Made by a program: the position numbers and the translations under genes. A stretch of DNA of 64,000 nucleotides from an uncultured SAR116 cluster alpha proteobacterium (lineage in GTDB: Bacteria; Pseudomonadota; Alphaproteobacteria; Puniceispirillales; Puniceispirillaceae). The stretch lies in assembly GCA_902520885.1 (NCBI GenBank), contig CABYPW010000001.1:1-64000 (forward strand). The letters are read 5' to 3'. Each line of letters opens with the position of its first letter. Positions within the stretch are counted from its first letter, which is position 1. This document shows, piece after piece, positions 27,548 through 36,472 of this stretch. Below the pieces are notes generated by a model that worked only from the letters and a program-made list of their open reading frames with translations, was not told the DNA's origin and did not search any database.

Positions 27548-28288
27548 CTAAAACATCAAATATATCAAAATTCCCCATATAATTCCTGTCAAAACCAAAA
27601 ATGTTCCTGTTATTACAAATAAACGTTTTATAATTTTTAACCAAAGTATTTTTTTAGCTGCAGAATTTTGATAAATAGGTTTGTTTACTGAAACTGTTGG
27701 ATTTTGTTCTTGGGGTTTTACATGTTCTAAAGCTTCAATCCTATCTAAAACATCTACAATCTCTTTTACCATTGCTCTGGTCTGTTTTTCTTGCTGTTCA
27801 AGCCCCGAGAGACGAGAACGCACCTCAAACTCTACCCACTTATCAGTCAAATTAATAATATCATCAGTTTGTTGGTCATTTTCAGCCTGAGTATTTTTTG
27901 CTAAAGAAGTTTGTTCTGTGGATTTTTCTTCAATTTGATTTTCTTGCCTTACTGAAGACTCTTTTATTAGAGTTTCATCATTTGCAGTTTCTGGCTCATT
28001 CACCTGAACTAGCTGGGAATCATTTGTTGATAATTCGCTAAAATTTTTACTGGGAACCTTCTTTTTACTTTTACTATTTTTTTTCTTTGCTAACTTATTT
28101 TTTTTTCCTGTATTTCCTTCTTCAATATTATTCTTTGGTTTCTTAATATAAGTTGCATTAGGCATAGCTGTTTCGATTTCCGCATCTAGGTGCGGTTCGG
28201 CATCGTGAGCTGTAACATCTACCGGAGGTTCAGCCAGAACACGTAACCGCATTTCCTTTATACGTTCTTTTATATTAGCTTGAGCCAT
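27548..28288 (-). CDS. Hypothetical protein: Lys-rich linker, coiled coil, C-terminal membrane anchor
   Basis: A 246-residue protein of unrecognised family. The first 45 residues include a conserved-looking EMRLRVLAEPPVDV stretch; residues 50-75 are very lysine-rich and 80-135 are Glu/Gln/Asn-rich low complexity. Residues about 145-190 could form a coiled coil (VEFEVRSRLSGLEQQEKQ and on). A hydrophobic segment at about 222-244 forms a C-terminal transmembrane anchor. The layout suggests a cytosolic tail protein tethered to the inner membrane. It lies 90 bases upstream of tupB on the same strand, but no functional link is visible. Confidence 0.6.
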   Translation of the reverse strand: MAQANIKERIKEMRLRVLAEPPVDVTAHDAEPHLDAEIETAMPNATYIKKPKNNIEEGNTGKKNKLAKKKNSKSKKKVPSKNFSELSTNDSQLVQVNEPETANDETLIKESSVRQENQIEEKSTEQTSLAKNTQAENDQQTDDIINLTDKWVEFEVRSRLSGLEQQEKQTRAMVKEIVDVLDRIEALEHVKPQEQNPTVSVNKPIYQNSAAKKILWLKIIKRLFVITGTFLVLTGIIWGILIYLMF

Positions 28289-28518
28289 ATCATTTTACTT
28301 TGCACAGTGAGCAACCACTTCTTTAAATAGTGCGAATATAACATTATTATTTGACGGTGACGCACAATTCTAGCGTGATATAAAGTTAAACATTAATCAA
28401 CAATTTATTGGGAACGACTGAATAATTCCCATGTTTAATTTTCTTAAGGCCACTAAAATACACTTAAAAAATTATCGTTTATTCCTTATGTTTAAGTATG
28501 AAGAAATTTTGTAGCTCC

Positions 28519-29280
28519 TTAGTTACGCAGTCTATAGCCAGTTTTGAAAATCCAACCAATAATTGTGATACAAATGAGAGTAAATATACCTATTGCCAAA
28601 AGACTATAATGAATACTAACGTCTGCCGTACCGAAGAACGACCAGCGAAGTCCAGAAATTAAATATACGACCGGATTAAATAGAGTAATTTGCTGCCAAA
28701 TCGGGGGCAACATATTGATAGAATAAAAGCTACCACCTAAAAAAACTAAAGGCGTTAAAATAAGCATAGGAACGAGGTTCAATTGCTCAAAATTTTTTGC
28801 CCATATGCCTAGAATAAATCCAAATAGACTGAATGAAACACAGGTAAGAGCAAGTAGCAAAAGCATTATTGTAGGATGTTTAATTTGGACATCCACAAAA
28901 AGTGTCGCAGTCATAAGTATTATTATACCGATTATGAACGATTTGGTTGCAGCAGCACCAACATACCCAATTATAATTTCTACATAAGAAATGGGGGCCG
29001 AAAGTACCTCGTAAATTGTACCTAAAAACTTCGGGAAATAAATAGCAAAAGACGCATTTGATACACTTTGTATTAATACTGTCAACATAATTAAACCTGG
29101 AACAATAAAAGATCCATATTCTATATTTTCAATCTGTTCCATTCGTGAACCAATAGCAGAGCCAAAAACAACAAAATATAAAGCTGTCGAAATTACGGGA
29201 GAGATTATTGATTGGAGAAGAGTTCGAAATGTTCGGGCCATCTCAAACTTATAAATTGCAATTATCGCGAAAAAATTCAT
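28519..29280 (-). CDS. ABC-2 type exporter permease (NodJ/YadH-like)
   Basis: A 253-residue inner-membrane protein with six hydrophobic helices, of the ABC2_membrane family. The segment [16 protein letters not shown] is characteristic of the NodJ/YadH branch. It starts 3 bases after the stop of the ATPase gene, so the two form one exporter. Members export lipids, polysaccharides, drugs or Nod factors; the cargo here is unknown. An alphaproteobacterial origin fits, though the family is widespread. Confidence 0.85.
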   Translation of the reverse strand: MNFFAIIAIYKFEMARTFRTLLQSIISPVISTALYFVVFGSAIGSRMEQIENIEYGSFIVPGLIMLTVLIQSVSNASFAIYFPKFLGTIYEVLSAPISYVEIIIGYVGAAATKSFIIGIIILMTATLFVDVQIKHPTIMLLLLALTCVSFSLFGFILGIWAKNFEQLNLVPMLILTPLVFLGGSFYSINMLPPIWQQITLFNPVVYLISGLRWSFFGTADVSIHYSLLAIGIFTLICITIIGWIFKTGYRLRN

Positions 29281-29283
29281 GGA

Positions 29284-30204
29284 TTATTCCTTGACGAGAT
29301 TTACAAAAATTTCTTCAAGTGTGCTCTGCGATGTTTGAAGGTCACGCAGTTTGAAAGAAGCTTTTTTCAGTTCTGAGAGCAAATCGACAATTCCCGTTTT
29401 CTGTGCCCGAACATCATAAATATAGTTAAGCTGCATACCATCATTACTTAATGTCAAGTTAAAGCGAGAAAGTGAGGTGGGAATTTTTTTAGCTGGTTCT
29501 TGTAATTCTATTAATAGATTTTTAGACCCCATTCGCTGAATTAGTTCATTTTTTCCCTCAACAAGCAGCAATTCTCCTTTATTTATAACACCTATTCTAT
29601 CAGCTATTTCCTCTGCCTCCTCTATGTAGTGAGTTGTTAAAATAACTGTCACCCCAGACTCTTTCAATCTGGCAATGACATCCCACATGTCTTTTCGCAA
29701 TTCCACATCAACCCCTGCTGTAGGCTCATCTAAAAATAAAATTTTAGGTTCGTGGCTCAGTGCTTTTGCTATCATCACACGACGTTTCATACCACCAGAT
29801 AACGTCATATTTTTTTGATTACGTTTATTATAAAGAGATAAATCTGTTAAAAGTTGTTCTATGTAAGCTGAATTTTTAGGCTTTCCAAATAATCCTCTTG
29901 AGAAACTTACTGCATTCATTACCGTTTCAAATGGTTCAATCGTAATCTCTTGGGGCACCAACCCTATTAGTGACCGACTTTTTCGATAATCCTCGGAAAC
30001 ATCAAAACCTCCGATAGTTATTGTATTTTTGGGCACTGACAACAGACCGCAAACGGACGAAATTAATGTAGTTTTTCCTGCTCCATTTGGTCCAAGTAAA
30101 GCCAAAATTTCACCCTCTTCTATCTCAAGTGACAGATTAAGGAGTGCGTGGAAACCATTACTATATGTTTTTGTTAGATTTTTTATAGATATGATTGAGG
30201 TCAT
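29284..30204 (-). CDS. ABC exporter ATP-binding protein (NodI/YadG-like)
   Basis: A 306-residue ATPase. Walker A GPNGAGKTT lies near residue 38, the signature is TLSGGMKRRVMIAKAL and Walker B is ILFLDEPTAGVD. The C-terminal extension of about 80 residues (with LEEIFVNLVKE at the end) is usual for this subgroup. It is the first gene of the exporter pair with the ABC-2 permease. A 290-base AT-rich gap separates it from the divergent phosphoesterase gene; no operator was recognised there. Confidence 0.88.
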   Translation of the reverse strand: MTSIISIKNLTKTYSNGFHALLNLSLEIEEGEILALLGPNGAGKTTLISSVCGLLSVPKNTITIGGFDVSEDYRKSRSLIGLVPQEITIEPFETVMNAVSFSRGLFGKPKNSAYIEQLLTDLSLYNKRNQKNMTLSGGMKRRVMIAKALSHEPKILFLDEPTAGVDVELRKDMWDVIARLKESGVTVILTTHYIEEAEEIADRIGVINKGELLLVEGKNELIQRMGSKNLLIELQEPAKKIPTSLSRFNLTLSNDGMQLNYIYDVRAQKTGIVDLLSELKKASFKLRDLQTSQSTLEEIFVNLVKE

Positions 30205-30494
30205 GGTTCGGCTTTCTTATTGAACTGATAAAATCAAAAATTTTACAAATTCCTTTTTAAAGTGTAATGTTCCTGTCGGTTGTATTAAAATAATATTACT
30301 AATATCTGATTTTTTTTATCTAAAATAAATCTTGTTATTTTTTTTTAATAGCTTTTGTCTATTACTGGTATGTTTTTTATTTCTCGCTTATAAGGATTGG
30401 CAAGGCTAGCTTAAGAGAATAGGTTTATAACACTTGTTAATAAATCATCAATACATATATCCCAAAAAGTTCTAAATAAAAAATTTAATACAGC

Positions 30495-31286
30495 ATGAGA
30501 AAAATAGTGTCATCTAAAACACAGAAAATTCATCAGTTTGAAACAATTTGGATATCAGATATTCACCTTGGGAGCAAAGGTGCAAAGGCATTAGATTTAT
30601 TAAATTTTCTATCAATTACCAAATCCAATAAGTTATATCTGGTAGGGGATATTATTGATTGCTGGAGACTGAGAAAAAGATGGTATTGGCCACAGGAACA
30701 TAATGATGTTATGGCCAAAATTTTGGAAAAATCGCGAGCAGGAACTGAAGTAATTTATATCCCTGGCAATCACGACGATCTTATTCGTCAATTCGTTGAA
30801 CATCAATTTGGTGAAATACTAATAAAGATGGATGATGTTCACATTACTAAAAATGGAAAAAAGATATGGGTGATGCACGGTGATTTATTTGATAGTATAA
30901 TCCAGCATTTTAGGTGGTTAGCCTTTATCGGAGATGGGTTATATACTATTCTGCTTGGTTTTAATGGAATATTAAATGCCGTGAGACGACTATTTCGACT
31001 CGAATATTGGTCACTATCGAAGTTTTTAAAACAAAAGGTAAAACAGGCTGTTTCTTTTTTATCTGCATTCGAAACAGGCATAATGAACGAAACACGAAAA
31101 AGAGAATGTGACGGAGTGGTTTGTGGTCACATACACAAAGCGGAGATAAAAATAATAGATGGACTGATTTATGCTAATGACGGAGATTGGGTCGAATCAA
31201 AAACGGCACTTATAGAAGATAAAGATGGATACATTTCTTTAATCTCATATGACGATTATTCGATTGGCAAGTTACCCAGTAAGTAA
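30495..31286 (+). CDS. UDP-2,3-diacylglucosamine diphosphatase-like metallophosphoesterase (COG2908)
   Basis: A 263-residue calcineurin-like phosphoesterase. Metal-binding motifs run in order: SDIHLGS (near residue 20), VGDIIDCW, GNHDD, MHGDLFD and CGHIHKA. It belongs to the LpxH-like COG2908 group, whose best-known member removes UMP from UDP-diacylglucosamine in lipid A synthesis. Many alphaproteobacteria use LpxI for that step and carry an LpxH-like paralogue of uncertain role, so the substrate is open. It is followed 47 bases later by galM on the same strand. Confidence 0.8.
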   Translation: MRKIVSSKTQKIHQFETIWISDIHLGSKGAKALDLLNFLSITKSNKLYLVGDIIDCWRLRKRWYWPQEHNDVMAKILEKSRAGTEVIYIPGNHDDLIRQFVEHQFGEILIKMDDVHITKNGKKIWVMHGDLFDSIIQHFRWLAFIGDGLYTILLGFNGILNAVRRLFRLEYWSLSKFLKQKVKQAVSFLSAFETGIMNETRKRECDGVVCGHIHKAEIKIIDGLIYANDGDWVESKTALIEDKDGYISLISYDDYSIGKLPSK

Positions 31287-31333
31287 GCGGACCAAGCTTA
31301 GATATTTATCTAATGATGAAGGGATAAATCGCC

Positions 31334-32302
31334 ATGCAACTTGTAAAGATTGGGAATGAAAATCTAACAGTTAAATTAATCCCATATGGTGCAAGGATGG
31401 TAGATATACGTCTAGCATCATTCAATTTTCCACTAATATTAGGCTATCCAAATATAACAGATTATCACAAAGATATTGCCTATTTAGGAGCAATCATTGG
31501 AAGGGTTGCTAACCGAATTCGCGGTGCTCAATCAAAAATTGGAGGCGTTATATATACCTTTGATGAAAATGAATGCTCAAAACAAACCCTTCATGGTGGA
31601 TCAAAAGGATGTGCTTTCCAAAACTGGAAGATGAAAAATATAAGCAATACATCTGTTACCTTCATTCTCGATGAGCCTGATGGTCACATGGGTTTTCCAG
31701 GTAATATACATTTTGAAGTCTGTTATGAAATAATTAATTACTCGAGCTTGAAAATAATAATGCGAGCGGTTGCAGATAAAGACGGGATTTGCAACCTCAC
31801 CTCGCATCCTTATTTTTGTCTTGATGACAGTGGTGACATATCTGCCCACGAATTGAAAATTAATGCATCGCATTATCTGCCCGTGAATAAATTAAATATT
31901 CCCACAGGTAAGATTAATGCAGTATCAAATAGTCAATTTGATTTTCTTAACCCACGAAGTCTAGCAGAAATTGTAAAAGGCACAAATAAATCAATAGACC
32001 ACAATTTTTGCTTAAATAACAAACGATCAACTCTTCGTGAAGCAGCTGTCCTTGTTAGTAAGTTGTCAAATATAAAATTGAGAGTTTTATCCACCGAAAC
32101 AGGTTTGCAGTTTTATACTGGGCATCATTTGTTAGATACTCCTCCAGGATATAGCAATCTTCCATACACACCTTTCAGTGGCTTGTGTTTAGAACCTCAG
32201 GGTTGGCCAGATGCCCCAAACAAAAAAAATTTTCCTTCAGTTTTTTTGCCAGCTAACACGCTTTACCAGCAAATCATATACTTTGAATTTACAAAAAACT
32301 GA
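31334..32302 (+). CDS. galM: Aldose 1-epimerase (GalM)
   Basis: A 322-residue mutarotase interconverting alpha and beta aldose anomers. It has the family segments GRVANRIRGA, the LTSHPYFCLD strand with the catalytic base region and the C-terminal catalytic Glu in LEPQGWPDAPN. Length is close to that of the usual 340-residue GalM proteins. The cytosolic form has no signal peptide. It could feed sugar catabolism; no sugar operon surrounds it. Confidence 0.88.
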   Translation: MQLVKIGNENLTVKLIPYGARMVDIRLASFNFPLILGYPNITDYHKDIAYLGAIIGRVANRIRGAQSKIGGVIYTFDENECSKQTLHGGSKGCAFQNWKMKNISNTSVTFILDEPDGHMGFPGNIHFEVCYEIINYSSLKIIMRAVADKDGICNLTSHPYFCLDDSGDISAHELKINASHYLPVNKLNIPTGKINAVSNSQFDFLNPRSLAEIVKGTNKSIDHNFCLNNKRSTLREAAVLVSKLSNIKLRVLSTETGLQFYTGHHLLDTPPGYSNLPYTPFSGLCLEPQGWPDAPNKKNFPSVFLPANTLYQQIIYFEFTKN

Positions 32303-32307
32303 CAATA

Positions 32308-32329
32308 TTTATTCGGAATTCCAAATAAA
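32308..32329. terminator. Palindrome between converging galM and mmsA
   Basis: TTTATT-C-GGAATTCC-A-AATAAA forms a near-perfect dyad of 22 bases just after galM. A rightward transcript would end in A-rich, not T-rich, sequence, so it is at best a weak bidirectional terminator. The next 170 bases up to mmsA hold nothing recognisable. Confidence 0.35.
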
Positions 32330-32507
32330 AAGAAACTCAAATATAAAGGTTTAAATTATTTTCATAAATTTTTTAAAGTGAATACAAAAAGACAAAAAGC
32401 TCCAGACAGTTCAAAAAAATATACAATCCATATTAAAGACAAAAAACAACGTCTTTGAACATTTTTTATTTTAAATACATTCCCTTATTTACAGAAAAAT
32501 CATTTAC

Positions 32508-34010
32508 CTAACCAAGGGTTGGCATTTTGAATTCTGGGTTTTGGCGAAGCCCTGTTGGCCACCGTGTAGTTGTGGTTTTTATTCTTGTATAAAAACGTAT
32601 TCCTTCCATTCCATGCATAGCGTGATCGCCGAAAATTGATGATTTCCATCCACCAAAACTATGGAAAGCCATCGGGACTGGAATTGGTACATTTACTCCT
32701 ACCATACCAACCTCAACATCTTGCATAAAATTCCTTGCAATATCACCATCACGAGTAAAAATTGCAGTACCATTTGCATATTCATGACTATGAATTAAGT
32801 CCAACGCTTCTTGATACGAGTTTTTTCGAACGACAGATAAAACTGGGCCGAAAATCTCCTCCCTATAACATCTCATGTTTTCTTTTACATTATCTAATAA
32901 AGTTCCACCGATGAAAAAACCGTTTTCATATCCTTGTTTATCTTGTTTAAAATTTCTTCCATCTACAATTACATCTGCGCCTTCACTCTCACCCGCATCA
33001 ATATAACCAGAAACTTTCTCTAAATGTTGGGCTGAAACTAATGGACCCATCTCTGAAGATGAATCCGTTGCTGGCCCTATTTTAAGCTCTTTAATTTTTG
33101 GCACTAACCTTTTAACAAGTGCATCAGCAACCGCTTCGGTTACAGGCACAGCAACAGAAACTGCCATACATCGCTCGCCAGCAGAGCCGTACGCTGCACC
33201 CATTAAAGCATTTGTAGCCATTTCCAAGTCTGCATCAGGCATAATAACCATATGGTTTTTAGCTCCTCCTAATGCTTGAACTCGTTTTCCATTTGCTGTG
33301 CCCGTCGTGTAGATATAATTTGCTATGGGCGTAGACCCTACAAAACTTATTGCCTTAACATCTTGGTGACTAATTAGTCTGTCAACGGCTATTTTATCTC
33401 CTTGTATCACATTAAAAACACCATCTGGAAGTCCTGCCTCTTTAAGCCATTCTGCAATCAGTATTGAAGCCGAGGGGTCACGCTCTGAAGGTTTGAGTAC
33501 GAAACAATTTCCAGTGGCAAGAGCCACCGGAAACATCCACGATGGAACCATAGCTGGAAAATTGAATGGCGTTATGCCAACACAAACACCCAAAGATTGT
33601 CGTATCATGTGACTATCAACATCACTTCCAACATTTTCGGAAAACTCACCTTTCATTAAAGTTGGTGCTGCAGTCGCAAATTCAACAACTTCTAGGCCTC
33701 TTGTAACTTCTCCAATTGCATCATCGATAGTTTTTCCATGCTCTGATGAAATGACTTCTGCAAGTTGATTTAGTCTCTCCCAAAGAATGTTTTTGAATTT
33801 ATCTAAAATACGTGCACGTCGTAATACTGGTGTTTTTGACCACTCTGGCCAGGCTTCTTTTGCTGCTCTAACAGCATCATCTACATCTTTCTCGCTAGCA
33901 AGTATAACTGTTTTATCAGCATTACCTGTTGCAGGGTTAAACACGTCCTGACGCCGACTAGAATTACCGTTTACTACTTGACCGTTAATAAAATGAGCAA
34001 TTTCTGACAT
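32508..34010 (-). CDS. mmsA: Methylmalonate-semialdehyde dehydrogenase, CoA-acylating (MmsA/IolA)
   Basis: A 500-residue aldehyde dehydrogenase, the normal family length. The catalytic cysteine is in GSAGERCMAV and the cofactor segment in SFVGSTPIANYIY. PFNFPAMVPSWMF and the C-terminal GGWKSSIFGDHAMHG are typical of the CoA-dependent MmsA branch. It converts methylmalonate semialdehyde (valine, thymine degradation) or malonate semialdehyde (myo-inositol, beta-alanine) to propionyl- or acetyl-CoA. No valine or inositol genes are adjacent. It is divergent from the metallo-beta-lactamase gene. Confidence 0.92.
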   Translation of the reverse strand: MSEIAHFINGQVVNGNSSRRQDVFNPATGNADKTVILASEKDVDDAVRAAKEAWPEWSKTPVLRRARILDKFKNILWERLNQLAEVISSEHGKTIDDAIGEVTRGLEVVEFATAAPTLMKGEFSENVGSDVDSHMIRQSLGVCVGITPFNFPAMVPSWMFPVALATGNCFVLKPSERDPSASILIAEWLKEAGLPDGVFNVIQGDKIAVDRLISHQDVKAISFVGSTPIANYIYTTGTANGKRVQALGGAKNHMVIMPDADLEMATNALMGAAYGSAGERCMAVSVAVPVTEAVADALVKRLVPKIKELKIGPATDSSSEMGPLVSAQHLEKVSGYIDAGESEGADVIVDGRNFKQDKQGYENGFFIGGTLLDNVKENMRCYREEIFGPVLSVVRKNSYQEALDLIHSHEYANGTAIFTRDGDIARNFMQDVEVGMVGVNVPIPVPMAFHSFGGWKSSIFGDHAMHGMEGIRFYTRIKTTTTRWPTGLRQNPEFKMPTLG

Positions 34011-34192
34011 AATTATTGTAAAACCCTTCTATCTGAAACATTGTTATTATAAATCTTATGCATTACTCTGATGCAAATTTAAAGTAATTTTCCTCTTCAT
34101 TGTCCACTATTTGATTGTGTTTAATTCTGTGTAAAAGTATTAAATAGAAATAACTTAGAAGAATTGGTTTTTAAACTTTAGGGTACTTTAGA

Positions 34193-35026
34193 GTGAAACT
34201 TACAGAAGATAAGCTCATTTTTTGGGGCACCCGGGGAGGGCTGCCGTCTGGCGAAATTACATCCGCCAAATACGGGCTGGCAACCTCATGTGTCGAATTG
34301 TCATTCTCAGACCGACACATTATTCTAGACGCAGGGAGCGGCATTTCTCTGTTTGGAAAACAAATTGACCTTAACGATAGAAAACCTATTGATATTTTAA
34401 TTGGACATTATCATTATGACCATTTAATTGGTTTGCCATTTTTTCTGCCCTTATTTAATGGAAATCATACTGTTCGAATATTTCTTCCAGAACTTGAGGG
34501 AAAACATGGGATTGAAGCTATCGATAAACTCATATCGCCACCTCTTTTTCCTATAACAAGAGACATGTTTTCTGATAATGTAAGTTTTCATAGCTTTGTG
34601 CCAGGTGAGACACTTACATTAGGCTTACATGATACCATAGAGACTTCACTATTTCCCCATCCCGGACAAAATTGTGGGTATCGATTGAACAGACGAGGCA
34701 AAAATACGCTATGTTACATTTCTGATATTGAAAACAATTCAGACTCCACTTTAGATGATGTAATAAAATTTATAAAAAACTGCAACCATCTCATAATAGA
34801 TAGCTCTTACACAAAAGAGGAGAGCAAATCCAGAAAAGGATGGGGGCATCTAAATCTTGATGATATCGAAATAATCGCTTCCCGTTTGCCTGGTGTGCAA
34901 ATATATTTGTACCATCATGATATATTCAAAACTGACTCCCAAGTAGAAATGGACTCACGCAATCTGTTAAACGAATATAATAACGTCAAACTCGCAAAAC
35001 AACTTGATGTAGTAGAGTTATCTTAA
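34193..35026 (+). CDS. Metallo-beta-lactamase fold hydrolase, possible phosphodiesterase
   Basis: A 277-residue MBL-fold enzyme with a GTG start at 34193. The N-terminal FWGTRGGLPSG and ILDAGSGI segments, then the zinc motif GHYHYDHLIGLPFF (HxHxDH), match a branch related to phosphodiesterases such as PhnP and PDE-like MBL proteins. Further ligands are in FPHPGQNCGY, SDIE and the C-terminal YHHD. Its stop overlaps by 9 bases the end of a convergent cyclic-nucleotide-binding protein gene. A cyclic-nucleotide or nucleic-acid phosphodiester substrate is plausible but unproven. Confidence 0.8.
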   Translation: MKLTEDKLIFWGTRGGLPSGEITSAKYGLATSCVELSFSDRHIILDAGSGISLFGKQIDLNDRKPIDILIGHYHYDHLIGLPFFLPLFNGNHTVRIFLPELEGKHGIEAIDKLISPPLFPITRDMFSDNVSFHSFVPGETLTLGLHDTIETSLFPHPGQNCGYRLNRRGKNTLCYISDIENNSDSTLDDVIKFIKNCNHLIIDSSYTKEESKSRKGWGHLNLDDIEIIASRLPGVQIYLYHHDIFKTDSQVEMDSRNLLNEYNNVKLAKQLDVVELS

Positions 35027-35350
35027 AAATTGAAAAAGAGATGTAACACCAAGCTGAAAAAGCTGGTCAGAGGCATCAAATTTTCCACGGATAAAACTTT
35101 TTGGTATATTTGTTAACGTAACCGCAACCAGTGCTTGTGCGCCGGCAGAACGCGGAAGGTCAGAGAACAATGCCATCTCGCCAAACACCTCGTTGTCTGA
35201 CAACGTAGCAAGAGTTACGTCACTACCATTGATCTCTTTAACGATTTGAACCATACCTGATTTTATTAAATAGAGACTGTCTCCAGGATCACCCTCTTTA
35301 AAAATCCATTCAGCACGCTCGAGAACTAAAGTTGATGGTTTATCACTCAT
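35018..35350 (-). CDS. Small cyclic nucleotide-binding domain protein
   Basis: A 110-residue stand-alone CNB domain. The phosphate-binding cassette is recognisable as FGEMALFSDLPRSAGAQA, with Gly-Glu and Arg-Ser-Ala in canonical places for cAMP/cGMP contact. There is no DNA-binding or catalytic domain, so it must signal through a partner. The start overlaps the stop of the preceding gene by 4 bases, so the two are translationally coupled. It ends overlapping the convergent MBL hydrolase gene. Confidence 0.82.
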   Translation of the reverse strand: MSDKPSTLVLERAEWIFKEGDPGDSLYLIKSGMVQIVKEINGSDVTLATLSDNEVFGEMALFSDLPRSAGAQALVAVTLTNIPKSFIRGKFDASDQLFQLGVTSLFQFLR

Positions 35351-35748
35351 TCAGCGCCTCTAAATCCCAAATTTTCCTTTGCTTTTTCAATTCTCTGAAG
35401 AGTATAGTCTGTAACTGCTGTTAGAAATCTATCTTCTGTCTTAAATCGACCGGTAAATATATTTGCTTCAAAAATATATATTTTACACTTTTGAGCTGCC
35501 ACTGCCCAACATCCTAAGGGGACTTTAAGAATTAAATTGGGAGCATTGAGGATTACTGGGCCTTTTAATACACAGGCCGCATTTTTTTTTGATGCTTTCG
35601 AAATCAATGCTTCTTTATCAATCAGGTAAACTATGCCGTGCTCTAAAAAATAACCATTATCATCTTCAGGATCAGGTTTGTAAATAACTTCTCCCTCTTC
35701 CACTTGCCTTTGAAATTGCATTATGTGTTGATAATCTATTTGTGACAC
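35347..35748 (-). CDS. CNB-fold-like small protein, partner of the adjacent CNB protein
   Basis: A 133-residue protein whose beta-rich pattern (EEGEVIYKPDPEDDNGYFLEHG and on) resembles the first strands of a cyclic nucleotide-binding domain, but the Gly-Glu / Arg-Ser-Ala phosphate cassette is not seen. It is followed by a probable C-terminal helix (TLQRIEKAKENLGF). It overlaps by 4 bases the true CNB protein and may form a heterodimer with it. This is inferred from fold pattern and coupling; no exact family is recognised. Confidence 0.6.
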   Translation of the reverse strand: MSQIDYQHIMQFQRQVEEGEVIYKPDPEDDNGYFLEHGIVYLIDKEALISKASKKNAACVLKGPVILNAPNLILKVPLGCWAVAAQKCKIYIFEANIFTGRFKTEDRFLTAVTDYTLQRIEKAKENLGFRGAE

Positions 35749-35889
35749 GGTTATCTCCTCAGTGTTTACAACTGTATCAGAAATATTTAATAAAAAAAGT
35801 AGGTGTTTGAGGAAAATGATACTTCTTTTGCCAAAGAAACCCCAAAAATAGGAAAAGAATCAAAACAAATGCTAATTTATAATAAATCG

Positions 35890-35917
35890 CAAAAGATGTA
35901 ATCAGTAACATCTTTTG
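35890..35917. promoter_or_regulatory. Perfect 10-bp inverted repeat upstream of the SMR pump gene
   Basis: CAAAAGATGT (35890-35899) and ACATCTTTTG (35908-35917) are exact inverted repeats separated by 8 bases, a spacing typical of dimeric regulator operators. It lies 50 bases before the SMR ATG. It could also form an RNA hairpin, but no T tract follows. Confidence 0.5.
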
Positions 35918-35966
35918 TCCAAATAGTATGAAAAGTTTATTCAATGGAAAATATTACGGTTAAAAA

Positions 35967-36311
35967 ATGATAAAGAGTTACCTATTGTTGACCTTGGCCA
36001 TAATTTTTGAGGTAGCTGGAACAATGCTTTTACCATTATCTCAAAATTTTACAAAATTCTTACCTACTTTTGGGTTGACTATTTTTTATGTGGGTTCTTT
36101 TTATTGCCTAACTTTTACCCTAAAGCTCATTCCTATTTCCATTGTATATGCAACATGGAGTGGAATGGGCATTTTTCTTATAACAATATTGGGATATTTT
36201 ATTTACCGTCAAACGATTAATTGGCAAGTGGCTGTAGGACTAATACTAATCATTACTGGGGTATTTTTAGTTAATATATATACTCTTTCAGACTATGAAA
36301 AATTCTTTTAA
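35967..36311 (+). CDS. SMR-family multidrug/cation efflux protein
   Basis: A 114-residue inner-membrane protein with four transmembrane helices. The essential proton/drug-binding glutamate is Glu15 in IIFEVAGT, and the third-helix signature YATWSGMGIF is present, as in EmrE. It exports lipophilic cations, quaternary amines or guanidinium-like compounds in exchange for protons as an antiparallel dimer. It stands alone, preceded by a perfect inverted repeat (35890-35917) that may be an operator. Confidence 0.9.
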   Translation: MIKSYLLLTLAIIFEVAGTMLLPLSQNFTKFLPTFGLTIFYVGSFYCLTFTLKLIPISIVYATWSGMGIFLITILGYFIYRQTINWQVAVGLILIITGVFLVNIYTLSDYEKFF

Positions 36312-36472
36312 ACCCTAATATAAAATTTATTGCTATAAAGGGTATAGCCATGCAAAATTCCTAATAGATTTGGCGTTTTTTTATCAGTAGACTAAAAAGT
36401 TGATGTTTTTTATTTGTTTGGTTACCTTTTTAAATGAGGTTTGCTTGATAGATTTATAAAAATGAGTTCGAG

